Origin: Malachius bipustulatus
Lineage: Eukaryota > Arthropoda > Insecta > Coleoptera > Melyridae
Direction: 5' to 3'
Assembly (NCBI GenBank): GCA_910589415.1
Contig: OU342631.1
Coordinates: forward strand, 15,748,001-15,812,000
DNA: 64,000 bases
The translations under genes were made by a program, and so were the position numbers. The first letter of the stretch is position 1. Each line of letters begins with the position of its first letter. This document shows positions 31,912-43,000 of the stretch, one piece after another. The notes beneath the pieces were generated by a model that worked only from the letters and a program-made list of their open reading frames with translations, was not told the origin of the DNA and made no database searches.

Positions 31912-33831
31912 ATGTCGGATACTCCAAAATCGAAGGTCATAAGTCAAGCGAAACCTGTCAACTTCTTCTACGTGTGGTACTCGGAGCTTTGTAGAAGATT
32001 GAACAGTTCACCACTGGCGGTCGTGAAACCGGCGCGGACAAAAAGCGAGACCGTCCTGGACTTCGTTGGCGACCGCTTGAAAGTTGAAGATTGGAATCCG
32101 GTTATTAAAGCGTTGCGTCTGGATACAAGCTTGCATGTGATAAATATTAGAAGTAAGTTGGGTAATTGTCAATTCTTGCATGACATCGATACAGAAGAGA
32201 AGGCTCGCAGAATGAAAAGACGATACGGCACACTCTGGACCGCTTATGTCTTAAAGTCACTCTTGAAGTCGTTGTCTTTCTCTATTAGAAACAATCAAGT
32301 GCTTACCTGCTTAGAATTGGATGGTTTGCCTATGTTTACTCAGTACTTGGAACCGCTTCTTCAAGCCTTGAAAAGTAACAGGACCATCAAATGCCTGTCA
32401 TTGACACATTGTCCGATAACAGATATTGGATGTCAGATGATTTGTAGCTATTTGCGGTTCACTCCAAATGTAGAAGTGGTCAACTTAACTTGTTGTCATC
32501 TGACTGCAACAAGCGGCGATCATCTTGCTAGATTAATTAAGTACCAACAAATTAATAGATACTGCGAGAGTTGGCATCATTCCTTAAGATATGAAGATCC
32601 AAATGTACAACTGATGCGCGGCTTGAAGAGGATTACTTTAAACGGAAACCCTGACTTCGGCGATCAAGGCTTACTTTACATCTTAGACGAACTAGACGAC
32701 GACTTATGGCTGAAAGCTCTCGATTTCCAAAAATGTGGAATTACGGAGGATGTATCAGAACGAGTATTTGATGTTATTGAATACAATCGCTCATTAGAAA
32801 TATTAGACCTTAGATATAATACTCAACTGTGTACAACAACAGTCGAAAAAGTTTTTAACCTTCTCAAACAAAAGCAGCATTTTGGATATGCACCTGAATT
32901 CAGTTGGTGCAGTACTCTTCTAACGTTACCATGTAATAACAATAATTCTGTACCAGTAAGTACCTATTCTGTATACTCAGTGATCGCCAATGGTCTTCAG
33001 AAAACAAAATCATGCCCAATGAAAACCAACGATTCTCCAAATATAGACATTAACAGACCAGTAAGAAGAACTAAAACAGAAATAGTAAAGATTACGAAAA
33101 CCAGCAACAAACAAAGCAACACAAATAAATCATACAAAGATAAAAATCAAGTCATTGAACTAAGTTCTCGATTAAATGAAGAGATATCGAGAAGGAAAGA
33201 AATTGAAAAGGTAAATGAAGACTTGCAAAAGAAGTTAGATGAAATTACGAGTGTAACGATGTTAGTTAAAAAAAGCAATAGAAACAAAATTATCAATTGT
33301 AATATCACACCGAATATAAACGACATAGTACTTCCTCGAGTGATTGAGTGTTCCGATACGACTACCTCCACTTCCCAATCAGAGAACTCTTACAGAGAAC
33401 CGATTAATGGATTCCATAAAAACAAAACTGAAAAACCCAACGGTGTCAAAAATGGTTTCAAAAATGGAATTAAAAACGGTTTTCACGCTAATCTAACTTC
33501 TGAGAAGCAAAATGGTGCTTTTGGTATACAAAACAGGGCTTCTCAAATATTTAATAATATTCTGCAAATGAATAAATCAGTGGAGTGTGTTCCTGCTAAG
33601 GAAGATGAAGATGACTTATTGCAATTTTACTTGAAGAGGGAGAAAAATAAGAAACGTGTCCATAAAACATCAGACAGTTACCATAAAGTCGAAGCAACAG
33701 ATAGTCAAGTGTCTCTTTATAATTTTCTTGGTTCCTTAAGAAGCAACACTGTAACTGCAAATTTACCAGGAAAGTTTAAGACTCGAAAAACATCCTGCGT
33801 TGTGATTACAGAAAAAGACGGAGGTACATAG
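31912..33831 (+). CDS. CEP78: Centrosomal protein CEP78
   Basis: A 639-residue single-exon ORF. I take ATG 31912 as start; the frame is open upstream only with non-ATG codons. The N-terminal half matches CEP78 in order: a start region with LDFVGDRLKVEDWNPVIKAL, then leucine-rich repeats (about 100-330) with TCLELDGLP, LSLTHCPITDIG, NLTCCHLTATSGDHL, SWHHSLRYEDP, LKRITLNGNPDFGDQGL, LKALDFQKCGITE and LEILDLRYN. A coiled coil follows at about 413-450 (SRLNEEISRRKEIEKVNEDL). CEP78 is a centriole and basal-body protein. The middle contains an NG-rich repeat (NGFKNGIKNGF) not known to me in vertebrate CEP78. The lack of introns is notable; there is no A tract or target duplication showing a retrocopy. 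Confidence 0.9.
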   Translation: MSDTPKSKVISQAKPVNFFYVWYSELCRRLNSSPLAVVKPARTKSETVLDFVGDRLKVEDWNPVIKALRLDTSLHVINIRSKLGNCQFLHDIDTEEKARRMKRRYGTLWTAYVLKSLLKSLSFSIRNNQVLTCLELDGLPMFTQYLEPLLQALKSNRTIKCLSLTHCPITDIGCQMICSYLRFTPNVEVVNLTCCHLTATSGDHLARLIKYQQINRYCESWHHSLRYEDPNVQLMRGLKRITLNGNPDFGDQGLLYILDELDDDLWLKALDFQKCGITEDVSERVFDVIEYNRSLEILDLRYNTQLCTTTVEKVFNLLKQKQHFGYAPEFSWCSTLLTLPCNNNNSVPVSTYSVYSVIANGLQKTKSCPMKTNDSPNIDINRPVRRTKTEIVKITKTSNKQSNTNKSYKDKNQVIELSSRLNEEISRRKEIEKVNEDLQKKLDEITSVTMLVKKSNRNKIINCNITPNINDIVLPRVIECSDTTTSTSQSENSYREPINGFHKNKTEKPNGVKNGFKNGIKNGFHANLTSEKQNGAFGIQNRASQIFNNILQMNKSVECVPAKEDEDDLLQFYLKREKNKKRVHKTSDSYHKVEATDSQVSLYNFLGSLRSNTVTANLPGKFKTRKTSCVVITEKDGGT

Positions 33832-34081
33832 ATAGATAGTACGGCGCTTAATCTAATAATTTTATCGTATATATACATTATGAGTAGCAAAAATATTATT
33901 ATTCCTTTATTTATGTATTGCTTGGTGTTTTTGTGTACATGAAATCATATTAGATTTGTTTTTGTATATCATATCCAGTATAAAACTACCTTTTGTTATG
34001 TCATTTATAAGTTTGTGGATTTACTCTAAAATTTTTGGATTTTTATAAAAATGATATTTATGTTTTACCGATTCTTCTGGA

Positions 34082-34087
34082 AATAAA
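34082..34087 (+). terminator. Probable poly(A) signal of CEP78
   Basis: AATAAA about 250 bp after the CEP78 stop codon, in AT-rich 3' sequence. Other weaker candidates exist nearby. Confidence 0.5.
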
Positions 34088-34403
34088 TTACCAAAATGTT
34101 ATAGTCAGGAATTATTTGTTGTCATATTATGTGTATAATACAAAACTAACCACACCGCTGCAAACAATAATAATATCATAATATTTACTAAACAATTATT
34201 ACATTTATTTACAAATTTAACACCACCCATAAACAAATTAAAATATGAATGAGTTTCGAAACAAGTTAAAAAAGTTAAAAACAATTAGGTATACAATTTA
34301 AACGGTTTTTTTATCCTGCGAATTTGAATTTAACATTCACTGGTATAAAACTTTGCAGATTCCTTTCTAACAAGCATCTCTGTAAAATTAAATTATTTTA
34401 GGT

Positions 34404-34492
34404 TCATATAAAATAATTTTGATTTAAAAAAATTATACTTGTCTTTTTTTCTTTGGTTGGTTTGCTTCCCTCTGAAGAAACAGAAATTCCAT
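34404..34492 (-). CDS. Candidate last exon of gene D
   Basis: A good acceptor (TTATTTTAG) is followed in the right phase by about 29 codons (starting DGISVSSEGSKPTKEKK) and a stop. Joining 36168 to 34492 keeps the gene D frame and gives an 880-residue protein. The alternative is reading through to the stop at 36124. Only transcript data can decide. Confidence 0.35.
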
Positions 34493-35132
34493 CTAAAATA
34501 ATAATAAATTTATTAGCATTACACGAATACCTACTATAATTATTATGTCCAAGATAAGATTTAATTAAGGGATCCATAAGGTTCACAAGTATTACCATTG
34601 AAGGTGAATAAACTGAACTGGAGCAACATAAGCATTGAGCATACCTTTCGAATAAAAATAAAATATGAGAAACATCCTCAATCTTTAAAAATTTAGCTTG
34701 TCAAAGGTAGTTCAAAGCTCAGTCAGTATTCGAAGAGGTACCGACATAATTAAATTTTTTCACGGCCAACTCTGGATTTAAAAATCTGGAATGGAATATA
34801 AAATCATATAATATAATACAAGAAAACCGTGATTATCAAAAATTACGTTATAGTCCAAAAAATTGTTAAAAAAGTACTGAAATTGCATCAATTAGAAATT
34901 TAACGAAATTTTATTAGTAGGGCGCCAATCACTTGAATCAAGTTTCCTCCGAATTCCGTAAGTAGTGACCGCCAACTTGAATTTAAGGGATGAAATTATG
35001 TGTCTCGGTAAATATCGATTCTACGTAAAAAAGTACTAAGTACATATTACAAAAATTGTTGAGGAGGATAATATATCCAGCAACTTATGTTTCGATATTT
35101 TATGCAAATTTTCTTATTGCTCAAATGATATA

Positions 35133-35546
35133 AATTCTCGGAAATGACACTTAAGGAGGTGGAAACGTTTTTTTTTTTAATTATTTTACAACAAAACGGT
35201 ATATCAGGGGTGAAAAATGGACTAGACAAAAGGTGTAGGTACTTTTTTAGTATCTCTAGAATAATCATGTTTTCAAAATTTTTTTGGCGTGCTTGGTACG
35301 AATACTTACTGAGGGCGACAAAAGTAGATGGTTTTAGGGTTTCGGGGTCGCTGATAAAAAAGAATCCGCGTCCTAATGATGAGTTTAATGTAAAAATTTT
35401 GCAAAATATTGGCGCTGAACGAATTTTGGAACCCTCTATTCTTACCAAGCATGCAAAAAGAAAGGACGATCGATTGACCGTTATGTTAAAATCTAAAAAA
35501 AAAAACGTTTCCACCCCCAAAAGTGTTATCTCTGAAAATTTGTAAT
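35133..35546. repeat. Palindromic MITE-like repeat
   Basis: Inverted ends: AAATTCTCGGAAATGACACTT at the left and a near complement (AGTGTTATCTCTGAAAATTTG) at the right, plus matched GGTGGAAACG/CGTTTCCACC blocks. Two overlapping antisense open frames of over 130 codons occur here, but both are by-products of the palindrome. Downstream of gene D. Confidence 0.6.
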
Positions 35547-36123
35547 TTTTGAAGAATTAGAATTTTCCAAAAAAGTTTCAAACAAAAATTGTTGGATATT
35601 ATTATTCTCCTTAACAATGTTTGTAATTTTGTATTCGAGATATTCATCCCTTATATTCATCCCTTGCGGAATTCGAGGAGGGAAACTTGGTTGGACTGTG
35701 CTAGTGGTGCCTCTATCTATCATTAAAACTTCGTTAAACTTCTATTTATCGCAATTTAAAAGTACTATTTAACTGAACTAATAGGTTTCCACGAAACACG
35801 TTGTCAAACATTATTTGACAACATGTCAAGTGGAACCTACGTGACTTTCAATCAATCACGATTTCACGCGTTGTATTCATTAAATCAGGGGGCGAATAAT
35901 AAAATATAGAAATTCTTCGCAAATTTTGTAATGTTTGGTTCACATTTAATGAAAAAGTATGTTTGATGATTTTTATAACATCTGTTATAACCACCAAACA
36001 GTTTGTATGGCAACATGCCTCATCAACCAATGAATCACGAGGCATGAGGTTATCGCTGTAGTCAATTAATCGTGCTTGACTATATTTTTATACTCGAATT
36101 AATGTAAATTTGACGATCTTGTT

Positions 36124-38995
36124 TTAAAATCTTACCTTGGACTGGATGTGTAAAATAAAAATGTTACCTTTCTCGGTTATGGTTTTAGTAGAGTATCGTT
36201 TCCCCTCATAATCATGAAGATGACTCTGTTCGTCTGCAATTATCATTTTTATTAACAGTTAAATTAATACTCAAATTATTAGATTACCTTTGACTTTTAA
36301 CAGCTGCAACCAAAGTAATTTCTCGATTTCTTTAGTCCAAGTATCTTTAACTTTCGACGTCCTCGCCTCTAGCACATAGGTGTACTTTTTCATTCCAAAC
36401 TTTTTATTTCTTGTATAATCATTTAAATGAAAAACTAACGGGTGTTTCTCATAGATAGCCATACTCAAGTCAGAGAGGTTGATCGAGTCTATGTAGGAGA
36501 ACTCATCTTCCTGGAAAAGCGTAAAATAAACAATTTGTGGAGTAGCTACATAAGATATTATGATCTCACTGTATGCTGGGAAGTAAACACAACAATTTTT
36601 TCAAACAAGAAGACCGTGCAATCCATTTTTTTGGGTTTCAGTACAAGAAATTTCTCTCGCATTAAGAAAGAGCCTTGGAAGCTCAGATCGATAGGGCAAT
36701 ATTTGATAGAATCTATAGCAATACAGTCGTTTCCTTTTCTCATCTCATTACGAACCATTTCTAATGCCTTTTCGACGATACCCAGATCAGGATTATTTGG
36801 ATTTTTTCTCCTCTCTTGCTTTAAAATCTTCTCAAGGAATAATATATACTTTCCTAGTCTCTGGATTGGAGCTAGGAGATAACTACTTAAATCTAGTTTA
36901 TCTCCGAGAGCCTGCTGCCTTTCCTGGAGCAAATTATCAATGCAAATATTTTCATATAAAATTAAGAGTGATTTTACCTTTAAGAACGGCAGAAAATCTT
37001 TAATATTTGCATCAGCTGTTGGTTTATTTTTAGAATATAATGGATAGAGATTAAACATTTTTTCCTGAAATCAGGTAATTTATTACTTCAAGCGATATTA
37101 TTGCAGGATTACTTACGAATTGTAAAAATGTTCTTGCCAATCCAGCAATGCTATCACGATTTTTAAATAATTCTGCATAAAAGTCTACAGCATATTCCCA
37201 TATAGTTTCGACATTTCCAAATATATAGCACGCACGACCTATTAGGTGCTTATTAGTTAGGGTTTCAACAAATGGTTTGTAGTCCTATAAAAAAAATTGC
37301 TCAAAATTGATTTAATTTAACTTGTCTTACCTAATACTTTAACAATTTTCTCCAAGTCTTTGACATATTTCGCTTCCGTACTGATAATTTCCTCAATTAT
37401 GTAGTCTATGCTGAAAATTTAGATCAATTAATTTCAGTTTACAATAATTAATTTAGGATATTTTACCTTCTTCTCTGTGATTCACTTCTGGAAAAGTCGG
37501 CTTGATCGGGAGGTTTCAAGAAATCATGATCAGGTTCGAATCCAATCTTCTCGATTCTAACATTACCTGAAAGATCGCATATAGTTTTCCTCCTTTCTCG
37601 TAAATCAACCACGATCCCTTCATCTTGATTATCTTCAGAGCAATCGGAGTATATAGTTGATCTTTTAGAATTATCAAAATCGCTCATAGTTTCATACCCT
37701 GACACTCTTTTATTCTCATTGTCAGTTTTACTTGAACCTAAAGTATTATTTTTGTCATCCAAATTTTCTTCCTGTAGAGTAAATCCTACATTTTCATATA
37801 AAACGTCTTCATAATTTTGCGGTTCGAATGGTTGATTGGGGCAACTAGGAGATCTTTCGTAAACAGGAATGGATTCATTTTTATTTACTACTTCTTCGTA
37901 AGCCTTAGTTTCCTCGTCTGTGTGAAACACTATATCACTGGTTTCTTTATTTACCTCTGATTCTATGTTGATATCGTTACTTAAAGAAAGTGTCCTTCTG
38001 CTGATTTCAAGCACTGTTACGACTAGTTCGTTTCCAGGATCATTGAAGGCTTCAACAACGTAGTTTTTAGAGCAGTTTTCGTCGAAAATGTAAGTTTCGA
38101 ACTCGTCACTATCGTCCCAATTTGCGGAAACCTCTTCGTGTTCAGTGGCTTGTTTAGTTGGCTCTAATCTTGCATCCTCATCGAAATTATTGTCTTGATT
38201 CATTTGCTCCAATATATTGTCAACTTCTAAAAGAACACTTTTACGATATTCTTCCATATCCTCACCAGACTTCTCGCTGTATGCAGAAGATGACGGTTTG
38301 TCTATACAATCTTCTGGTAGCTTGATGCTGGGTTCTTTCGATTTACTTGATGCATTGTTTGGTTCACAATAATTTCCACTGAGTGTTCTTCTTCGCCTCA
38401 GTTTTTCGCCAAATTCTTCAACTTGTCCTTCTATTTTCTCGATCTCTTTCTTGATCCTTCTCACTATGGTCTCTTTCTCTTCATCTTTACCTAACTTTAA
38501 CGATTTATCGGGGACATTTTTTTTTATTTTCGATTTCACTCCGGTTTCAAGTTTTGTAAGCGAATTCGTGGATTGTGTTTTAGTTTTATCGAATAAGGCT
38601 ATTCTGGTATTTACAAGAGTATTTGCTTTTTCTTTGTCATGTTTCTTACTTTTCTCGTTTAGATTGTTTCTGCTGGCTGAACGACTTGCACTTCTCGTCG
38701 ATGATCCAAATTTGAAATATTTCCTTGGAGTGGGAATTGTTTGTGGTTCATCGTTTGAAGAAATCGCTTTCAAGTATTGTTGAGCAACGGTGCTACTCTT
38801 CCTATCAATTTTTGATGTCTCATTTTTATCGATTGTCAGGTTGGATACACTTTTATTACGTTTCGGATATAGGTGTGAACTAGATTTTTTAAGTGCATTG
38901 TTTTTATCTAGCTTGTCATCTTTGCTACCACACTTTATTTTAATATTTACACTTGATTTATCTTCGCGGACGCCTTTAGAAGATTTAACACTCAT
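36124..38995 (-). CDS. RhoGEF (DH-PH) paralogue D, best conserved of the cluster
   Basis: Minus-strand exons: 38995-37467, 37410-37338, 37284-37117, 37064-36570, 36510-36288, 36233-36124 (read-through stop). Sum 2598 nt, 865 residues. Residues 1-509 (one exon) are low-complexity: a basic, Ser-rich first half, then an acidic second half. The DH domain is about 511-700: IIEEIISTEAKYVKDLEKIV opens it and SSYLLAPIQRLGKYILFLEK (from about 650) is a textbook third DH region. The PH domain is about 706-825 (CTVFLFEKIVVFTS; Trp helix TWTKEIEKLLWLQ). It looks like a puratrophin-1/PLEKHG4-type GEF for Rho GTPases. Here the two exons split in gene C (10311 and 10464) are fused into one. An alternative last exon is at 34404-34492. 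Confidence 0.85.
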
Positions 38996-40085
38996 GGTGC
39001 ACTTACACGATAATTTAGAAACAATGTTGAACTTTTATAAAGTCATTTTGAAGACACTAATTTAACTAAACAATACGCTATGTTAGGAAAACGATGCGAA
39101 TTAGTTTTCACGATCATGATAGAGCTAATCTATGAAAGATAAAATGGAATATAAATAAGAGATAGTAGAATACCATAAGCATGCTGCCTGATTGACAATT
39201 ATTATCTAAGCATTTCGCTATATTGATAAGAAGTATTGCAATAAGTAATAGAAATTAATGTAAATTACAAATTCGTGGAAAAAATACTTACAATAGTTAT
39301 ATTCAAATAAAAAATTACTTCGGAATGTTCATTTAAGAGCACTTTTTAGATGATCACCGTTGCTATCGAATAATGATACCTTGGATACTATTATTTTGAC
39401 GATATCGAATGGTAAATATCATCATCAAATGGTAAAAGAAATAATTATTGTTGGGTGAAAACATAAAAAAATGGGAGCATTACTTTTAACAACAACATCA
39501 CTATTGTCGTCATTATTTTTATCTCGTCCTTATCTTAGCTATCGTTCGGTAACTTGCCTCATTCCTCTCTAGGTGTCTGCTAGATGACATCATTAATAAA
39601 AATACATACACAATAATTAGATGCTCAGTGATCTTTTTGTTTAGTTTTTTGTCTATTATACTATTTTGATTTTGTATATTTTTATTTTATGTTTACTTTA
39701 TATTATCTATTCGTTATTTTATTACACCTTTTTTTGGCAATTTTCGGAAATAAAGAGAGAATATTTCTTCTAGCTTCTATAAAATATCTCGTACCAAATC
39801 ATGCAAAGACCAAATACTTCTGAAAAAAATATTTTGACGATATCCTATGAGAATATTCCGTTTAATTAACAACTTACAGGTCAAGAAGATATGAAGGTAG
39901 TTTTTTCCAAAAAATAATCCAATAAAATGTTTTCATGCAATTTTGCATCGGCATCAGTTATCTCGCGAACTAGGAAACAAAAATAAATGTTGAATTTATT
40001 TTGGCTCATGATCAACCTAAAGGCTCCTAATTATAATAATTAGAAATCGAGCTATATTTTTTAATAATAATTCAATCCTAATTAA
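38996..40085. other. Intergenic E-D, no gene seen
   Basis: About 1.1 kb between the end of gene E and the start of gene D, both on the minus strand. AT-rich, no coding signal and no clear repeat. It should hold the promoter of gene D. Confidence 0.4.
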
Positions 40086-43000
40086 TCAATTATTTACATT
40101 TTTGAGCAAATATTCTTGTCTTATTAGATTCATCTTCTTGAGCAACCTTTCTTCAATCAGCTGTGTCCATTTAGTTATCAGAGATTCATCCTCTTCAGCA
40201 TATATGGAATAAAGACTTTTATTATATCCTTCAGAGAAAGAGAACACTTTGAAATGTTTCTCAGTGATCCCCATTCCTAAATCTGATAAATCGATATCTT
40301 TCTTATATTCAAATGCAAACATGTCGTTAGTTAGACGTCTTTCGACTGTAAAAATTAGTCTCTCCTCGAATAAGAACACCATTGCTTGAAATACTTCAGT
40401 GCTACTTTTAACTTTGAAACGGTTTCGGAGTAAGATGTCTCCTAATTTTATCTGCTGGTCCTGAAACATTAAGAATTAGGTATTATTAGTGTGCATGTTC
40501 GGTGCTTCTTTTGCCTACATTGAGTCCCACGATTTCTGAAACAGCTTTCCAATCGTCTAATTTTTTCAAAGTTTTCTCAATCATGTAAATGGCTTCTTTC
40601 AATTTATTAGCTTCGTTTCCATGTCTTTCAGATAATTTTATTAATTTTTCTAGCGAGTTCTTAATACGAAACAAATGGCTTGGAACTATATCGAAGATTT
40701 CTTCATTCTCCTGGAATAGTTCAAAAAATTATATTGTAATTTTAATGAAATATTTTACTTACCTTATTAGCTATACAAAATGCTTTTAGTACGTATTTAT
40801 CTGTTCTAATTCTTGCATCTTGGATGTACAAATCCAGTAAGCATTCCTACAAATAAAATCATTAAACAATTTTTGTCATTAAAAATAAAAATTAGATCTT
40901 TCGATATAAACAACAAAGAACCGTCGAATATTTTATTATCTGGAATGGAAATTATTAGGTGAAAATCGGGCAGTGGGTACCCAACACTGCAGTTTGGTTT
41001 GCGAGCAAAATCTACAGACTTTATTGATTGATGAAAATTTACTTCAGAGTATTTTTCAGCTGCAAACTCCCCGATATTGAATTACTTGGTGACAAGTGGA
41101 TTTTCATTTAGTTTTGCGAAAGGTGTGTCAACTCAAAAAAAGTTCTTTCGTCATTACAGCTTGGCTATCGTGGATTATGGTAAAATATAAAGTTCAAAAA
41201 AGTTTGAAGAGGCCTTACTTACATGGTTCATCAAGCATTCTCCCGTTTTATTCGCGTCGTTGTCGTCCAAACATACAGTCAAGTCCATGTAACAATTTTG
41301 CTCTTTTATAAAAATTTCTTCACTTTTTCCAGCTATTAAATGAACTTTATTTTTGTACCTTTTTTGTGCTGATACTTTAGGGATGACCACCTAAAAGATA
41401 TGATGATGTTACTTCTTTTAAATATTAAAAAGGTAAGTATTACCGTAGTTATGTGCGACAACTTATGAATAAATGTTTCTTTTACTTGGACTATTTGCGC
41501 AATTTCTTCCCTGAAAAATTATTACAAAATATTATTTTACCTGTTCAATTCAATATTATTATTCATCCAGAGAAACAAATGTGTTCTCGATATTGTTCTG
41601 CAAAGAACTTATACAGAGTGTATCTTTAATAATTTAATTAAAATTTCCCATTAATGTCTGTCCGGAAGTTTTTGAGTTTTGAGTTACAGGTAAAAAAAAA
41701 TTCAAGTCTTTTGAAGATATCTCGAGAACCTTACTGAATACAGAACTCAGCTTTTGTACAGATCTTATCTTTTCTATTAGCTCTTTTTTCAATGCTAACT
41801 ATTTTTTTTTTTATATATATACCGTGTGTCCCCGGATAGGTGAAACGACTCTTATAAAAGACAAAAAATTTTTGATTTTAATTTTCATTTTTTGGGGTTC
41901 AGCTCTGCTTGGTTAAAGAGTAATTTCTAACAAAATTTTAGTTTTGAAAAAGCAAGCATGCCTTGGAAATTAAAAAAAAAAACATTTTTTCTGTGGAGTA
42001 AAGTGTCTTTTATGTGGCAAATGCGAAAAAATGTTATTTGAAAAAGTTGTTAAGAATCAACATTTAGGTCCGTATACCAAATTTCAAAATCATAGGCCAA
42101 CTTTGATCTTCTACATTTCTTTTGTGTTTATTTCACAAATCAAAGAATTTAATTTGTAACAAAGACTGATATTGACAGATTGCTGTTGCTATGGATACAA
42201 TTTGGTTTTTCCATGGCAGTCTTTGTTACAAAATGAAATTCTTTGATTTATGAAATAAAACATAAAAATAAATGAAAAAAATAAAAGTTGACCTATGATT
42301 TTGAAATTTGGTACAGGGACCTAAATGTTGATTCTGAACAACGTTTTCAAATAACATTTTGTCGTATTTGCCACATAAAAGACACTTTACTCAACAGAAA
42401 AACCAGTTTCTTGGAAATTTCCAAGGCATGCTTGATTTTTCAAAACTAAAATTTTGTTAAAAATTACTCTTTAGCCAAGCAGGGCTGAACCCCAAAAAAT
42501 TAAATTTAAAATCAAAAAATTTGTGTCTTTTATAAGAGTCGTTTCACCTATCCGGGGACACACGGTATACCACTGGCGGAGATACACCCTGTATAGTGGC
42601 TAATTAAATTAGAACCTAAATCTCAATAAATCTGGACCTTCACTTAATTATGTCTACCCCGGAAATTGAGGTTAATTTTGAAGATAACAAAATGAATTGA
42701 AACTTTAAGGATTCGTACAATTAAGAAAGGATCATAGAATGGCATTATAAGTTTCTTGTTCGATCACCAGCATTTAACTTTGATTAAATAAAATACATAA
42801 AATCTAGTAGAATGATTGATGTAATGGTAGTAATAAAAGCGACCACGATTCTGAAGGGAGTAGGTCTACCATAAATCCTTAAGCATCCAAAATGAGCAGT
42901 CATATAAAAAATACCCATTCAACTTCAATGGCACATTATATCGGACATTCTTCTGACTGCTCAAGAATTTATGAGAGGACCCTCTTCAGATTATTGATCA

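Noticed and set aside
35047..35545. Two antisense open frames of 133 and 157 codons
   Set aside because: They are mirror readings of a palindromic repeat; no domain features.
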